Shown here: in pieces, positions 8,013-18,292 of the stretch
Numbering within the stretch: position 1 is the first letter of the stretch
How the letters are laid out: the number at the start of each line of letters is the position of its first letter
Assembly (NCBI GenBank): GCA_945903305.1
Contig: CAMDOA010000021.1
Span: 1 to 37,287 of the forward strand
Source: Chitinophaga pinensis
Lineage (GTDB): Bacteria; Bacteroidota; Bacteroidia; Chitinophagales; UBA10324
DNA: 37,287 nucleotides
Direction of reading: 5' to 3'
Position numbers and translations under genes: made by a program
Notes under the pieces: model-generated
The model's input: only the letters and a program-made list of their open reading frames with translations
Databases searched by the model: none
Told to the model about the DNA's origin: nothing

Positions 8013-11000
8013 ATGAAAACCAGAAGCAAGTTCATCTTAAATTTAAGTCTAATGAATAGACTTTACAAGGGAGAAATGCTTATCAGAATTAAAATTTTAT
8101 TCGTATTCGGCTTTATTTTTCTACTTCATTATTTTCCTGCTAAATCTCAATCAACCAATTGTACCAATTCAAATTTTGAATTAGGCGATTTCTCAAATTG
8201 GCAGGGCGGAACCGGAACTCCAAATGGAAATTCAGGAAATAATCCGGGGGGTTGCTGTCAGATTGTAATTAATAACATATTGAATTCTGGTGGTTTAATT
8301 CCACCAAGGCACACCATTACCAATCCAATTACTGACCCCAATACTTTTAATAATTTAAATCAAGTGGCTCCCGGTGGAAATTTTTCAGCCAGATTGGGTT
8401 CTTGGCAAAATTCTTTTTATGCACAAAATAATCCGGGGCCATTTCCGGGTTCAAAAGCTGAAATGCTTCGATATACTTTTACAGTTACTCCAGCTTCAGA
8501 ATTATTTGTTTATCAGTATGCAGTTGTTTTAGAAGATCCGAATTACAATGTTACCCAGCACTCGCATGGTGAAAAACCACGATTTGAAATCAGCGTACTT
8601 GATCAAGCCGGAAATTATGTTCCAAACGCATTGTGCGGTCACTACCTTGTGGTTGCCGATTCAAATAACGCCGGATTTTTACCCGGAATTTTAACTTCCG
8701 CTTCTCAGGTTCATTATAAAAACTGGACCACGGTCGGTATAAATTTAACCGCTTACATGGGTCAAGTAATCACTATCGAGTTTAAAGTAGGTGATTGCGC
8801 ACTGGGTGGGCATTTTGGTTATGCCTATATTGATGCTTATTGCGCGCCGCTTGAAGTGCTTGCCCAATATTGCGTTGGGCAAAATCAGGTGGTGTTAACA
8901 GCGCCTCCCGGATTTAGTTATTTGTGGATGCCGGGTGGATTTACCACTCAAACCATAACCATAAATAATCCGCAGATTGGTGCGGTTTACACTTGTGATT
9001 TAACTTCTATTACCGGTTGTGTAGCTACTATTTCTACTATTGTTCAACCTACTTTAATAACTCCAAATTTTGGTTATCAGGTTGATTGTAATTTAAATAC
9101 TGTTTTATTTTTTGATTCAACTACCGTTCAAAACGGAACGGCATCAAACTGGTCGTGGAATTTTGGGGATAATTCTACTGTGATGAATGGGGTTCAAAAT
9201 CCGGTTCATACTTATTCCGGCCCCGGAACCTATAATGTAACACTTACTATAACTTCAGTTGCAGGTTGTCAGGCATCGGTTACAATTCCAATCACCATTC
9301 CATTGGTAACTGTTGATGCACCTTCGAGCACCATTTGTGCCACCGCATTTGTAACCATTAATGCAAGCGGAGCAAGTAGCTACGAATGGAGTCCGTCAAC
9401 CGGTTTGAATGTTACAACCGGTGCTACCGTTCAGGCATCGCCAACTGTGAGTACCACCTACACTGTAACAGGTTATAATGTAAATGGATGTTCGGGAACC
9501 ACCACCGCATTTGTGCACATTGCCCCCAATCTTGTGGTAAATGTTACAGCAGTAAATGATAGTTTGTGCATGGGGCAATCAACTGTTTTGAATGCCATGG
9601 GCGGAACAAACTATACATGGAGTCCTTCCATCTATTTGAATTCAACAACAGGAACAACGGTAATTTCTTCTGCAATTGCAAATATTACTTACACGGTTTT
9701 CGTAACAAATGCAAGTGGTTGCAGCGGACAGGCAAGTATTCCGATTACATCTCTCTCCAATCCTGTTGTTTCATTAAATAATCCTGCGGCTTGTTTGGGG
9801 CAAAGTGCTGTGCTAAATGCAAACGGTGCACTTTCCTATCAATGGTCAAATGGTTCAACCGGAAATTCAATTTCTGTCAGTCCGATAGTGAACACCAATT
9901 ACACTGTGATTGGGTCTGATGGATTTTGCAGTGATACAGCAAGCGGATTAGTCACCATTAATCCGCTGCCAATTGTAAATGCCGCACCTAATGGAAATAT
10001 TTGTTTAGGTGGAAGTATACAATTGAATGCAACCGGTGCATCAACTTATACATGGTCGCCATCAACGGGTTTGGATTTTTCAACAGGTTCAATTGTAAAT
10101 TCTACTCCTATAACATCAACTACTTATACTGTAACCGGAACAGATTTGAATGGATGCAGTGCATTGGCACCTGTAACAATCATTGTCAATAATCCACCTG
10201 TAATTTCTGTTGTTGCTACAGATTACATTTTATGTATTGGTTCAAACGCAACATTAACTGCAAGCGGAGCTTCCACTTATTCCTGGGCACCTTCAACCGG
10301 TTTATCAGCATCAACCGGAAGTTCTGTTTTAGCAAATCCAATTTTAACAACTACCTATACTGTAATTGGAGTTAATGCTTTCAGTTGTGCTGATACAACT
10401 ACTATAAATATTGTTGTTTCTCCGGGGCCTCCGATTTCATTAACAAGTACCAATCCTATTATTTGTGTTGGCGGAAGCACTACCTTAACGGCAACAGGTG
10501 CAAGTACTTATTCATGGAGTCCGGCTGTTAATCTGAATACTTCAACAGGTTCAGTGGTTGTTGCATCCCCTATCGTTACTACTACTTATCAGGTGGCTGC
10601 ATTAGATGCGTTTGGCTGTGCGGCCAATGCGGTTTCCATTGTAATTGTTAATCCATTACCAATAATCAATTCAACTTCAACAGGAAATATTTGTGCAACG
10701 GGAACAGTGCAGTTAGGTGCAACAGGTGCAACAACCTATCAATGGAGTCCATCAACAGGTTTATCGGCTACAAATGGAAATTCAGTGAATGCAACTATTT
10801 CCAATACAACAACCTATACCGTTGTTGGAATTGATGTGAATGGTTGTTCTGCAGTATCGTCAGTTGTTGTAAATGTTTTTCCTGACCCGGTGATAAGCGC
10901 CACTGCTAATTCAACCATATTATGTACTTCGTCAAGTGCAACATTAAATGCGAGTGGTGCAATCAATTATTCATGGAGTCCGTCTGCTGGTTTATCATCA

Positions 11001-14000
11001 TCAACGGGAAGTTCGGTGCAAACCACACCGAGCGCTTCTGTTACATACACAGTTATTGGAATTGATTTGAATGGATGTGCTGATACAGCCACAATAAATA
11101 TTACTGTTTCGCCTGCGCCACCAATAACTATTGCCAGTACTAACCCAATAATTTGCAGCGGGGATAACACAACACTGACTGCTTCGGGAGCAAACACATT
11201 TACCTGGAGTCCTTCCTCAAGTTTAAATGCATCAACCGGTTCCGTGGTTATTGCCTCGCCAATCACTACAACTACTTATACCGTATTAGCCATTGATACT
11301 TCAGGTTGCATTGCTAATTCTATTTCAACTGTAGTGGTAAACCCAATTCCTGTTATAGGAGTAACTCCAATTGCTCCTGCGCTTTGTTTTGGTGAAGCCA
11401 CTTCGTTAACTGCAAATGGCGCTTCAACTTATACCTGGTCGCCATCAACGGGGCTTAGTGTTACAGTTGGAACTTATGTTACAGCTTATCCATCAGTAAC
11501 CACAACTTATACAGTGGTTGGAAGTTCAGCATCGGGATGTACCGCGTTGAATTCTGTGGTGGTCAATGTTTTTCCAAATCCGGTTTTAAATGTACTGGCA
11601 AATAATCCACAAATCTGTTTCGGACAAAGTGCAATTTTAACAGCATCGGGCGCATTAACTTATATCTGGTCGCCTTCTTTTAATTTAAGCAGTTCAACCG
11701 GAAGCAGTGTAAATGCCACGCCGAACTCAACTACTATTTATACAATCATTGGTGCTGATGTAAATGGATGTACTTCTGCGGCCAACACCAGCATTATTGT
11801 AAATCCGAACCCAATAGTAAATGCATTTTCCAATACAGTATTTGTGTGCTTAGGAACAAGTGCATCGTTGGGAGCAAATGGTGCGAATTTTTATTCGTGG
11901 AGTCCATCAACCGGTTTATCAAATACAACCGGAAATATTATTCAGGCAATACCCAACACAGCCATAACTTATACAGTAACCGGAACAAATCTTTACGGGT
12001 GTACTGATACAGCAATGAAAAGCGTGTATGTAAATCCTTTGCCGGTTCTAAGTATATCGAGCACTAATCCTGTGATGTGTGTTGGCGACAGTGCCACTCT
12101 TATAGCAAGTGGAGCAGTTTCATACACATGGTCACCAATTACTTTTTTAAATTCATCAACAGGAGCAAGTGTTATAGCCAATCCGAATTCAACAATTTAT
12201 TATATAGTAGCTGCAACCGATTCGAATGGATGTGTTGGTTTCGATTCGTCAATTATAAATGTGAATCCGCTTCCTGTAATTATAACCTCCGGCTCAGATT
12301 CATTTTGTTTGAATCAATCCATTACTATTTCAGCAAGTGGTGCAACGGTTTATAACTGGAGTCCTTCAACAGGATTAAGCGGCACAACAGGAAATTCAGT
12401 AACTGCATCTCCAATCACTTCAACCACATATACAGTTTCTGGTACTGATGTGAATGGATGTTCTGCTTTAGATGATATTCCGGTTACAGTAAATCCTTTA
12501 CCAATTGTAATTGCATCAACGACGACGCCAACATTGTGTTTAAATACGAGTGCTCTGTTAACAGCAACAGGAGCAGTAATTTATAATTGGAGTCCTTCTA
12601 TTAATTTGTCTTCTTCAATTGGCGACTCAGTCATTGCATCGCCAACAACTTCAACCACATATTCAGTTACAGGAATTGATTTAAATGGATGCACTGCCAC
12701 ATCATCGCAAAGTATTTTAATAAATACATTACCGGTTATTGCCGGTTCTGATTCTGCAATCTGTTTTGGATTTTCAACTCCGTTGAATGCAACAGGTGCA
12801 AGTACTTATACATGGACCCCTGGAACAAATCTGAGTTCAACAATTGGCGCAACAATAATTGCAAATCCGGTTTCAACTATTACTTATACAATAACAGGAA
12901 CTGATGTGAACGGATGCACAGGAATTTCAACTTCTGTAGTAATTATAAATCCATTGCCAATAATTAATGTTTCAGCAGTTGATTCAACTTTTTGTTTAGG
13001 ACAATCAACCACTTTGAATTCAAGTGGTGCAACCGTTTATAGCTGGAGCCCTTCAACAGGATTGAATAACACAACAGGAAATTCAGTTATTGCTTCTCCA
13101 ACAAATTCAATCACCTATACTGTTTCAGGAACTGATGTGAATGGATGTTCTGCTTTGAGTAATATTCCGGTTACTGTAAATCCATTGCCAATTGTGATTG
13201 CCTCAACCTCAACACCCACTTTGTGTTTGAATGCAACTGCATCCTTAACTGTTACGGGAGCTTCAACATACACATGGAGTCCTTCTATAAGTTTATCTGC
13301 TTCTACCGGAAGTTCGGTAATTGCATCACCAACTTCTTCAACAACTTATTCGGTTACAGGAACCGATTTGAATGGGTGCACTGCTACTTCAACACAGAGT
13401 ATTTTGACAAATTCTTTTCCGATTATTTCAGGGACTGATTCAGTAATATGTTTTGGATTTTCAACTCCACTGAATGCAGCAGGTGCCAACACTTATACCT
13501 GGAGTCCTGGAACAAATCTAAGTTCAACAAATGGTGCAACAGTAATTGCCAATCCAATTTCAACAATCACTTATACAATAACAGGAACTGATGTAAACGG
13601 ATGCACGGGAATTTCTACTTCGATTGTGATAATTAATCCATTGCCAATAATTACTGTTACAGCAGTTGATTCAACTTTTTGTTTAGGACAATCCACTACT
13701 TTGAATTCAAGTGGTGCAACAGTTTATAACTGGAGCCCTTCAACAGGATTGAGTGCAACTACAGGCATATCAGTTATAGCTTCACCCACAAGTTCAACCA
13801 CATATACTGTTTCAGGTGTTGATGTAAATGGATGTTCTGCTTTAAATAATATTCCGGTTACAGTAAATCCATTACCAATAGTAATTGCGTCAACTGCAAC
13901 TCCCACTTTATGTTTGAATGCAAGCGCTACTTTAACTGCAACAGGAGCATCAACATACAACTGGAGTCCTTCGGCAAGTTTATCGGCTTCTACCGGAAGT

Positions 14001-16205
14001 TCGGTAATTGCAACACCAACTTCTACTATTACTTATTCGGTTACAGGAACCGATTTGAATGGATGCACTGCCTCTTCCACACTAAGTATTTTGATAAATA
14101 CATTGCCTTTAATTGCCGGTTCTGATTCAGCCATATGTTTTGGATTTTCAACTCCATTGATTGCAACCGGAGCCAGTACTTATACCTGGAGTCCGGCTAC
14201 AAATCTGAGCTCAACCAATGGCGCAACAGTAATTGCAACTCCTGCTTCAACCATCACATATACAATTACCGGAACTGATTTAAATGGATGCACCGGAGGT
14301 TCTACTTCAATCGTTATAATAAACCCATTGCCAATAATTAATGCAACTGCGATTAATTCAACATTCTGTTTGGGACAATCAACAATATTAAATGCAAGCG
14401 GTGCATCGGTTTATAACTGGAGCCCGTCAACTGGATTGAGTGCAACCACAGGAAGCTTTGTTTCAGCTAGCCCGTCAATAAATTCAACTTATACCGTTAC
14501 AGGTAGCAATTCGTTCGGCTGTGTATCAAGCAATACAATTTCAGTAGTTATTTATCCATTGCCGGTAGTGAATATCACTCCCAATACTCCTGCTGTTTGT
14601 CCGGGTGAATTTGCAATACTGACTGTAACAGGCGCATTAAATTATTTATGGTCAACCAATGCCTTAGGAAATACCATTGCAGTAAATCCGATTGTGAATA
14701 CCCTGTATTCGGTTATCGGCACTGATGTAAATGGCTGTACGGCTAGTGATAGTACCACAGTCATAATTAATCCGGTTCCAATAATTTCAGCTCAAGCACA
14801 ACAATCAACTTTATGCATTGGTCAATCAACCAGTATAACTGCAAGCGGTGCTGTTACTTATTCATGGTCGCCTTCAAATGGTTTAAGTGCTACTTCAGGT
14901 TCGATGGTTATTGCAACTCCAGGCTTATCCCTTACATATACCATTATCGGAACCAATGCCACAGGATGTAAAGACACAACTACCATTTCATTAATTGTTA
15001 ATTCGCTTCCTTCTGCTGCTGCCGGTGTTGATGAAAATATTTGTGAAGGAAGTTCGGTTCAGTTAAATGCAAGTGGCGGAACAACCTATGAATGGAGTCC
15101 GGCTACCGGTTTAAGCAGTACGAATATTGCTGATCCTATTGCATCACCCACTTCAACTATTTCATACATTGTTATTGTTGCAAACCTGAATGGATGTTTT
15201 GCAAGTGATACAATACAAGTAGTAGTTCACCCTTATCCAGTAATTGATGCAGGTCCGGCACAAACTGTTTGTTATCCAAATTCAACTCAGTTACAAGGAA
15301 GCGGAGCATCAATCTATAGCTGGCTTCCGGTTCTTTATTTGAACAATAGTCAAATTCAAAACCCGGCTTGTATTCCATTATCAAATATCACATACACTTT
15401 AACTGGCACCGATAATTTCGGTTGCATGGCTACCGATACTGTTTCAATAAAACTGATGATGCCTTTTCAGATTATTGCATCATCTGATGTTATGATTTGT
15501 TACAGCGAAAGCATTCAATTGTTTGCATCCGGTGGAAATAATTATCAATGGACTCCGCCTGATGGTTTAGATAATACGACCATTGCAAACCCAACTGCTT
15601 CGCCATCCAATACAACTACTTACATTGTAACCTCAACAGATGGAGTTTGTTTTACTTCATCAGATTCAGTAGTTGTAACCGTCATTCAAATACCTGAAAT
15701 TTTTGCTGGTGCTGATGCTGAAATGATTTATGGACAGACTTATCAATTGAATGCTTTTACAAATGGCGGAAGTATTTTATGGGAACCTTCTACTTTTCTT
15801 GATTGCGCTACTTGCGAAGATCCGATTGCCTCGCATGTAAATATTCCAATAACTTACAAGTTGACAGTTACCGATTCATTTGGTTGTAAGGCAGAAGATT
15901 ATATAAAAATTAATTTGGCATGCGACGATGATGTCTTTTTTATACCCAATACTTTTACACCGAATGGCAATGGGAAAAATGATATTTTCAGAATCAGAAC
16001 TTATGGCTTAAGTTATATATCTGCATTCAGAGTATTCAACCGGTGGGGCGAAATGGTATTTGAAACATATGATGTGAATGAAGGTTGGGATGGCACCTGG
16101 CAGGGTAAACTTTGTACTCCTGCTGTATATGTCTGGTACATTCAAGGCACTTGCGCAAATGGTGTGGAGTTACGAAAAAAAGGGAATGTGACTTTGATCC
16201 GATAA
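8013..16205 (+). CDS. Giant modular surface protein, PKD plus about 29 Ig-like modules, T9SS type B sorting domain
   Basis: A 2,730-residue secreted protein. ATG 8013 gives a 27-residue n-region before the hydrophobic core; ATG 8076 (MLIRIKILFVFGFIFLL...AKSQ), preceded by AAGGGAGA, gives a normal signal peptide and may be the true start. Residues about 50-290 form a unique N-terminal domain, followed by a PKD domain (about 350-430; WSWNFGDNST ... HTYSGPGTYNVTLTI). From about 435 to 2,630 there are roughly 29 modules of about 75 residues with the pattern ICxGxSxTLTASGASTYxW, SPSTGLSxxTG, TTTYTVTGTDxNGC, VNPLP; most have two cysteines, possibly a disulfide. The C-terminal 90 residues (IPNTFTPNGNGKNDIFRI ... 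VFNRWGEMVFET ... GWDGTW) are the gliding-motility-associated type B sorting domain (CHU_C). An adhesin or stalk role is inference. The gene stands alone; no enzyme domain is seen. Confidence 0.95.
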   Translation: MKTRSKFILNLSLMNRLYKGEMLIRIKILFVFGFIFLLHYFPAKSQSTNCTNSNFELGDFSNWQGGTGTPNGNSGNNPGGCCQIVINNILNSGGLIPPRHTITNPITDPNTFNNLNQVAPGGNFSARLGSWQNSFYAQNNPGPFPGSKAEMLRYTFTVTPASELFVYQYAVVLEDPNYNVTQHSHGEKPRFEISVLDQAGNYVPNALCGHYLVVADSNNAGFLPGILTSASQVHYKNWTTVGINLTAYMGQVITIEFKVGDCALGGHFGYAYIDAYCAPLEVLAQYCVGQNQVVLTAPPGFSYLWMPGGFTTQTITINNPQIGAVYTCDLTSITGCVATISTIVQPTLITPNFGYQVDCNLNTVLFFDSTTVQNGTASNWSWNFGDNSTVMNGVQNPVHTYSGPGTYNVTLTITSVAGCQASVTIPITIPLVTVDAPSSTICATAFVTINASGASSYEWSPSTGLNVTTGATVQASPTVSTTYTVTGYNVNGCSGTTTAFVHIAPNLVVNVTAVNDSLCMGQSTVLNAMGGTNYTWSPSIYLNSTTGTTVISSAIANITYTVFVTNASGCSGQASIPITSLSNPVVSLNNPAACLGQSAVLNANGALSYQWSNGSTGNSISVSPIVNTNYTVIGSDGFCSDTASGLVTINPLPIVNAAPNGNICLGGSIQLNATGASTYTWSPSTGLDFSTGSIVNSTPITSTTYTVTGTDLNGCSALAPVTIIVNNPPVISVVATDYILCIGSNATLTASGASTYSWAPSTGLSASTGSSVLANPILTTTYTVIGVNAFSCADTTTINIVVSPGPPISLTSTNPIICVGGSTTLTATGASTYSWSPAVNLNTSTGSVVVASPIVTTTYQVAALDAFGCAANAVSIVIVNPLPIINSTSTGNICATGTVQLGATGATTYQWSPSTGLSATNGNSVNATISNTTTYTVVGIDVNGCSAVSSVVVNVFPDPVISATANSTILCTSSSATLNASGAINYSWSPSAGLSSSTGSSVQTTPSASVTYTVIGIDLNGCADTATINITVSPAPPITIASTNPIICSGDNTTLTASGANTFTWSPSSSLNASTGSVVIASPITTTTYTVLAIDTSGCIANSISTVVVNPIPVIGVTPIAPALCFGEATSLTANGASTYTWSPSTGLSVTVGTYVTAYPSVTTTYTVVGSSASGCTALNSVVVNVFPNPVLNVLANNPQICFGQSAILTASGALTYIWSPSFNLSSSTGSSVNATPNSTTIYTIIGADVNGCTSAANTSIIVNPNPIVNAFSNTVFVCLGTSASLGANGANFYSWSPSTGLSNTTGNIIQAIPNTAITYTVTGTNLYGCTDTAMKSVYVNPLPVLSISSTNPVMCVGDSATLIASGAVSYTWSPITFLNSSTGASVIANPNSTIYYIVAATDSNGCVGFDSSIINVNPLPVIITSGSDSFCLNQSITISASGATVYNWSPSTGLSGTTGNSVTASPITSTTYTVSGTDVNGCSALDDIPVTVNPLPIVIASTTTPTLCLNTSALLTATGAVIYNWSPSINLSSSIGDSVIASPTTSTTYSVTGIDLNGCTATSSQSILINTLPVIAGSDSAICFGFSTPLNATGASTYTWTPGTNLSSTIGATIIANPVSTITYTITGTDVNGCTGISTSVVIINPLPIINVSAVDSTFCLGQSTTLNSSGATVYSWSPSTGLNNTTGNSVIASPTNSITYTVSGTDVNGCSALSNIPVTVNPLPIVIASTSTPTLCLNATASLTVTGASTYTWSPSISLSASTGSSVIASPTSSTTYSVTGTDLNGCTATSTQSILTNSFPIISGTDSVICFGFSTPLNAAGANTYTWSPGTNLSSTNGATVIANPISTITYTITGTDVNGCTGISTSIVIINPLPIITVTAVDSTFCLGQSTTLNSSGATVYNWSPSTGLSATTGISVIASPTSSTTYTVSGVDVNGCSALNNIPVTVNPLPIVIASTATPTLCLNASATLTATGASTYNWSPSASLSASTGSSVIATPTSTITYSVTGTDLNGCTASSTLSILINTLPLIAGSDSAICFGFSTPLIATGASTYTWSPATNLSSTNGATVIATPASTITYTITGTDLNGCTGGSTSIVIINPLPIINATAINSTFCLGQSTILNASGASVYNWSPSTGLSATTGSFVSASPSINSTYTVTGSNSFGCVSSNTISVVIYPLPVVNITPNTPAVCPGEFAILTVTGALNYLWSTNALGNTIAVNPIVNTLYSVIGTDVNGCTASDSTTVIINPVPIISAQAQQSTLCIGQSTSITASGAVTYSWSPSNGLSATSGSMVIATPGLSLTYTIIGTNATGCKDTTTISLIVNSLPSAAAGVDENICEGSSVQLNASGGTTYEWSPATGLSSTNIADPIASPTSTISYIVIVANLNGCFASDTIQVVVHPYPVIDAGPAQTVCYPNSTQLQGSGASIYSWLPVLYLNNSQIQNPACIPLSNITYTLTGTDNFGCMATDTVSIKLMMPFQIIASSDVMICYSESIQLFASGGNNYQWTPPDGLDNTTIANPTASPSNTTTYIVTSTDGVCFTSSDSVVVTVIQIPEIFAGADAEMIYGQTYQLNAFTNGGSILWEPSTFLDCATCEDPIASHVNIPITYKLTVTDSFGCKAEDYIKINLACDDDVFFIPNTFTPNGNGKNDIFRIRTYGLSYISAFRVFNRWGEMVFETYDVNEGWDGTWQGKLCTPAVYVWYIQGTCANGVELRKKGNVTLIR
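9330..15750 (+). repeat. Array of about 29 Ig-like modules, roughly 225 bp each
   Basis: Counting the ICxG / LCLN / VCxG cysteine motif followed 15-20 residues later by a W-S-P motif gives about 29 modules. Outer modules (first ten and last five) are diverged, central ones are much more alike, consistent with recent expansion from the middle of the gene. Confidence 0.85.
12280..14440 (+). repeat. Higher-order tandem repeat, exact 687-bp period (three Ig modules)
   Basis: Three distinct module types (A: FCLGQSTTLNSSGA; B: TPTLCLNASA; C: ICFGFSTPLNATGA) recur in order A-B-C. Anchor strings fall at 12307, 12994, 13681 and 14368 for A, at 12538, 13225 and 13912 for B, and at 12762, 13449 and 14136 for C; every interval is 687 bases (229 codons). 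This shows block duplication of a three-module unit with no indels. Confidence 0.92.
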
Positions 16206-16328
16206 TTTAAATTCAAGTAATTAAAAAAGGCATTTTATTAATGACTTCATACACACTTTAATTTATCCAGAAATATAAAATTCCAATTAGATAGATAAAT
16301 CATTTTAAAGTTCTGTCGGCTTATCATA

Positions 16329-16358
16329 TTGCATCTGTGCCCTGTATTATTAGTTTTG
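16329..16358 (+). promoter_or_regulatory. Bacteroidota-type promoter for nuoLMN
   Basis: TTG (16329-16331), exactly 19 bases, then TAGTTTTG (16351-16358), a full match to the TTG-N19-TAnnTTTG consensus of the Bacteroidota housekeeping sigma factor. The transcript would start near 16364, about 14 bases before the nuoL ATG. It lies between the giant gene and nuoL, so nuoLMN should be transcribed on its own. Confidence 0.75.
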
Positions 16359-16377
16359 TCGCGCACAAAAAAACAGG

Positions 16378-18291
16378 ATGACAGAATTAGTATGGTTAGT
16401 GCCATTGCTCCCATTAATCGGGTTTATTATTAATGGATTGGGCTTCGGTAAAATATCTAAAAACCTCGCAACAATTATTGGCTGCAGTTCTGTTTTACTT
16501 TCATTCATTATTGCTGCTGGAATTTTTTACGAAGACCTTGGTCGTTCAGGTGAACCTGTTCAAAAAACATGCTTCACCTGGATAACCGCCGGAAATTTCT
16601 CGGTTGATTTTTCATTTCTGGTTGACCGACTCAGTATAATAATGATGCTGATAGTAACCGGAGTTGGTTTACTCATTCACATTTATTCAGCAGGTTACAT
16701 GAGCCATGATGAGGGCTATGGAAAATTTTTCGCTTACATGAATTTTTTCATGTTCAACATGCTGGTTCTGGTGCTCGGTGCAAATTATGTGATGCTGTTT
16801 ATTGGATGGGAAGGTGTTGGGTTATGTTCTTATCTATTAATTGGTTTCTGGTACAAGAATCATGAATACACTGCTGCGGCAAACAAGGCATTCATCATGA
16901 ACCGCATTGGCGACCTTGGATTTTTATTAGGAATATTTTTAATCTTCAAAACTTTCGGCACATCTGATTTTACTTCGGTGTTTAACAGCGCAAGAAGTTT
17001 TGCTTCGGGTGATACCACCATCGCACTCATTACACTTTTTCTTTTTATTGGTGCAATGGGAAAGAGTGCGCAGTTACCACTCTTCACCTGGTTGCCCGAT
17101 GCAATGGCTGGGCCTACTCCTGTGAGTGCACTCATACACGCGGCTACAATGGTAACTGCAGGTATTTACATGATTGCGCGTTCAAACATTATGTATGCGC
17201 TTGCTCCATCAACAAGTGAATTCGTTGCAGTAATTGGAGCACTCACAGCTTTGATGGCTGGCATTATAGCGCTCACTCAAACGGATATTAAAAAGGTTTT
17301 AGCATATTCAACAGTCAGTCAGTTGGGATACATGTTTGTTGCACTCGGAGTTACAGCTTATTCAGGTGCCATGTTTCATTTAATGACTCATGCATTTTTC
17401 AAAGCGCTTTTATTTCTTGGAGCAGGAAGTGTAATTCATGCTATGAGCGGCGAGCAGAATATGCGCAAGATGGGCGGGCTGCGAAAATATTTACCAATCA
17501 CATTCATCACTATGGCCATTGCAACATTGGCCATTGCCGGCTTTCCTCCATTCGCAGGTTTCTTTTCGAAAGATGAAATTTTAGCTGCTGCCTATTCTCA
17601 TTCCATGTTTTTGTTTGTGATATTGGCTGTTACTTCTGTACTAACAGCATTTTATATGTTCCGCTTATTCTTCCTCACATTCTTCGGTGAGTTTCGCGGA
17701 ACAAAACACCAACTAGATCACATTCACGAATCACCAAAATCAATGACTGTTCCGCTGTTGATATTGATGGTGCTTTCAGCCGTTGGTGGTTTCTTCGGAA
17801 TACCGGAAGCATTAGGTGGAAAACATTTTCTGAGTGAATATTTCTCTCCGGTGTTTGGTGTAAACACAAGAATACAATTGCACGAAGTTTCTCATTTGTT
17901 TGAATATGGATTAATGATTGTATCAATAGTGATCATCATATTGATTTATCAGTTTATTATGAAGCGATATGATAAAAAGAAAATTGAGAAGAGCATTGAA
18001 GAATCGAAAATGAGTTTGTGGTACAAACTTTCATTGCACAAATTTTATGTGGATGAATTGTATGATAGAATTATTGTGAAGCCATTGAATGGCATGAGTA
18101 ATTTCTTTTTTCATTCAATTGAGAAGAAGGTAATAGATGGAGCAGTCAATGGAGGCGGACAAACAATTTATTTTTTCAGCTCTGTGTTAAAGAATCTCCA
18201 AAGCGGCAACATTGGCTTTTATGTTTTAATGATGGTGATTGGAACTGCGCTGATTATATTTTTCTCATTGATAAATACAATCAACTTCTGA
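16378..18291 (+). CDS. nuoL: NADH-quinone oxidoreductase subunit L
   Basis: The largest antiporter-like membrane subunit of complex I (637 residues, normal length). It is hydrophobic throughout, with the signature GWEGVGLCSYLLIGFWY near residue 145 and the conserved block GKSAQLPLFTWLPDAMAGPTPVSALIHAATMVTAGIYM (about residues 222-263), including the lysine and histidines of the proton channel. The C-terminal part contains the charged segment (about 515-560) expected for the lateral helix and a last membrane helix. It pumps protons as part of the inner-membrane arm. nuoM starts one base after its stop, so the genes are cotranscribed. Upstream is the giant surface protein gene rather than nuoK. 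Confidence 0.96.
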   Translation: MTELVWLVPLLPLIGFIINGLGFGKISKNLATIIGCSSVLLSFIIAAGIFYEDLGRSGEPVQKTCFTWITAGNFSVDFSFLVDRLSIIMMLIVTGVGLLIHIYSAGYMSHDEGYGKFFAYMNFFMFNMLVLVLGANYVMLFIGWEGVGLCSYLLIGFWYKNHEYTAAANKAFIMNRIGDLGFLLGIFLIFKTFGTSDFTSVFNSARSFASGDTTIALITLFLFIGAMGKSAQLPLFTWLPDAMAGPTPVSALIHAATMVTAGIYMIARSNIMYALAPSTSEFVAVIGALTALMAGIIALTQTDIKKVLAYSTVSQLGYMFVALGVTAYSGAMFHLMTHAFFKALLFLGAGSVIHAMSGEQNMRKMGGLRKYLPITFITMAIATLAIAGFPPFAGFFSKDEILAAAYSHSMFLFVILAVTSVLTAFYMFRLFFLTFFGEFRGTKHQLDHIHESPKSMTVPLLILMVLSAVGGFFGIPEALGGKHFLSEYFSPVFGVNTRIQLHEVSHLFEYGLMIVSIVIIILIYQFIMKRYDKKKIEKSIEESKMSLWYKLSLHKFYVDELYDRIIVKPLNGMSNFFFHSIEKKVIDGAVNGGGQTIYFFSSVLKNLQSGNIGFYVLMMVIGTALIIFFSLINTINF

Positions 18292-18292
18292 T

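Noticed and set aside
9396-15384. Numerous 60-99 codon ORFs on both strands within the giant gene
   Set aside because: They repeat with the Ig-module period and lie inside a 2,730-codon frame with signal peptide and sorting domain.
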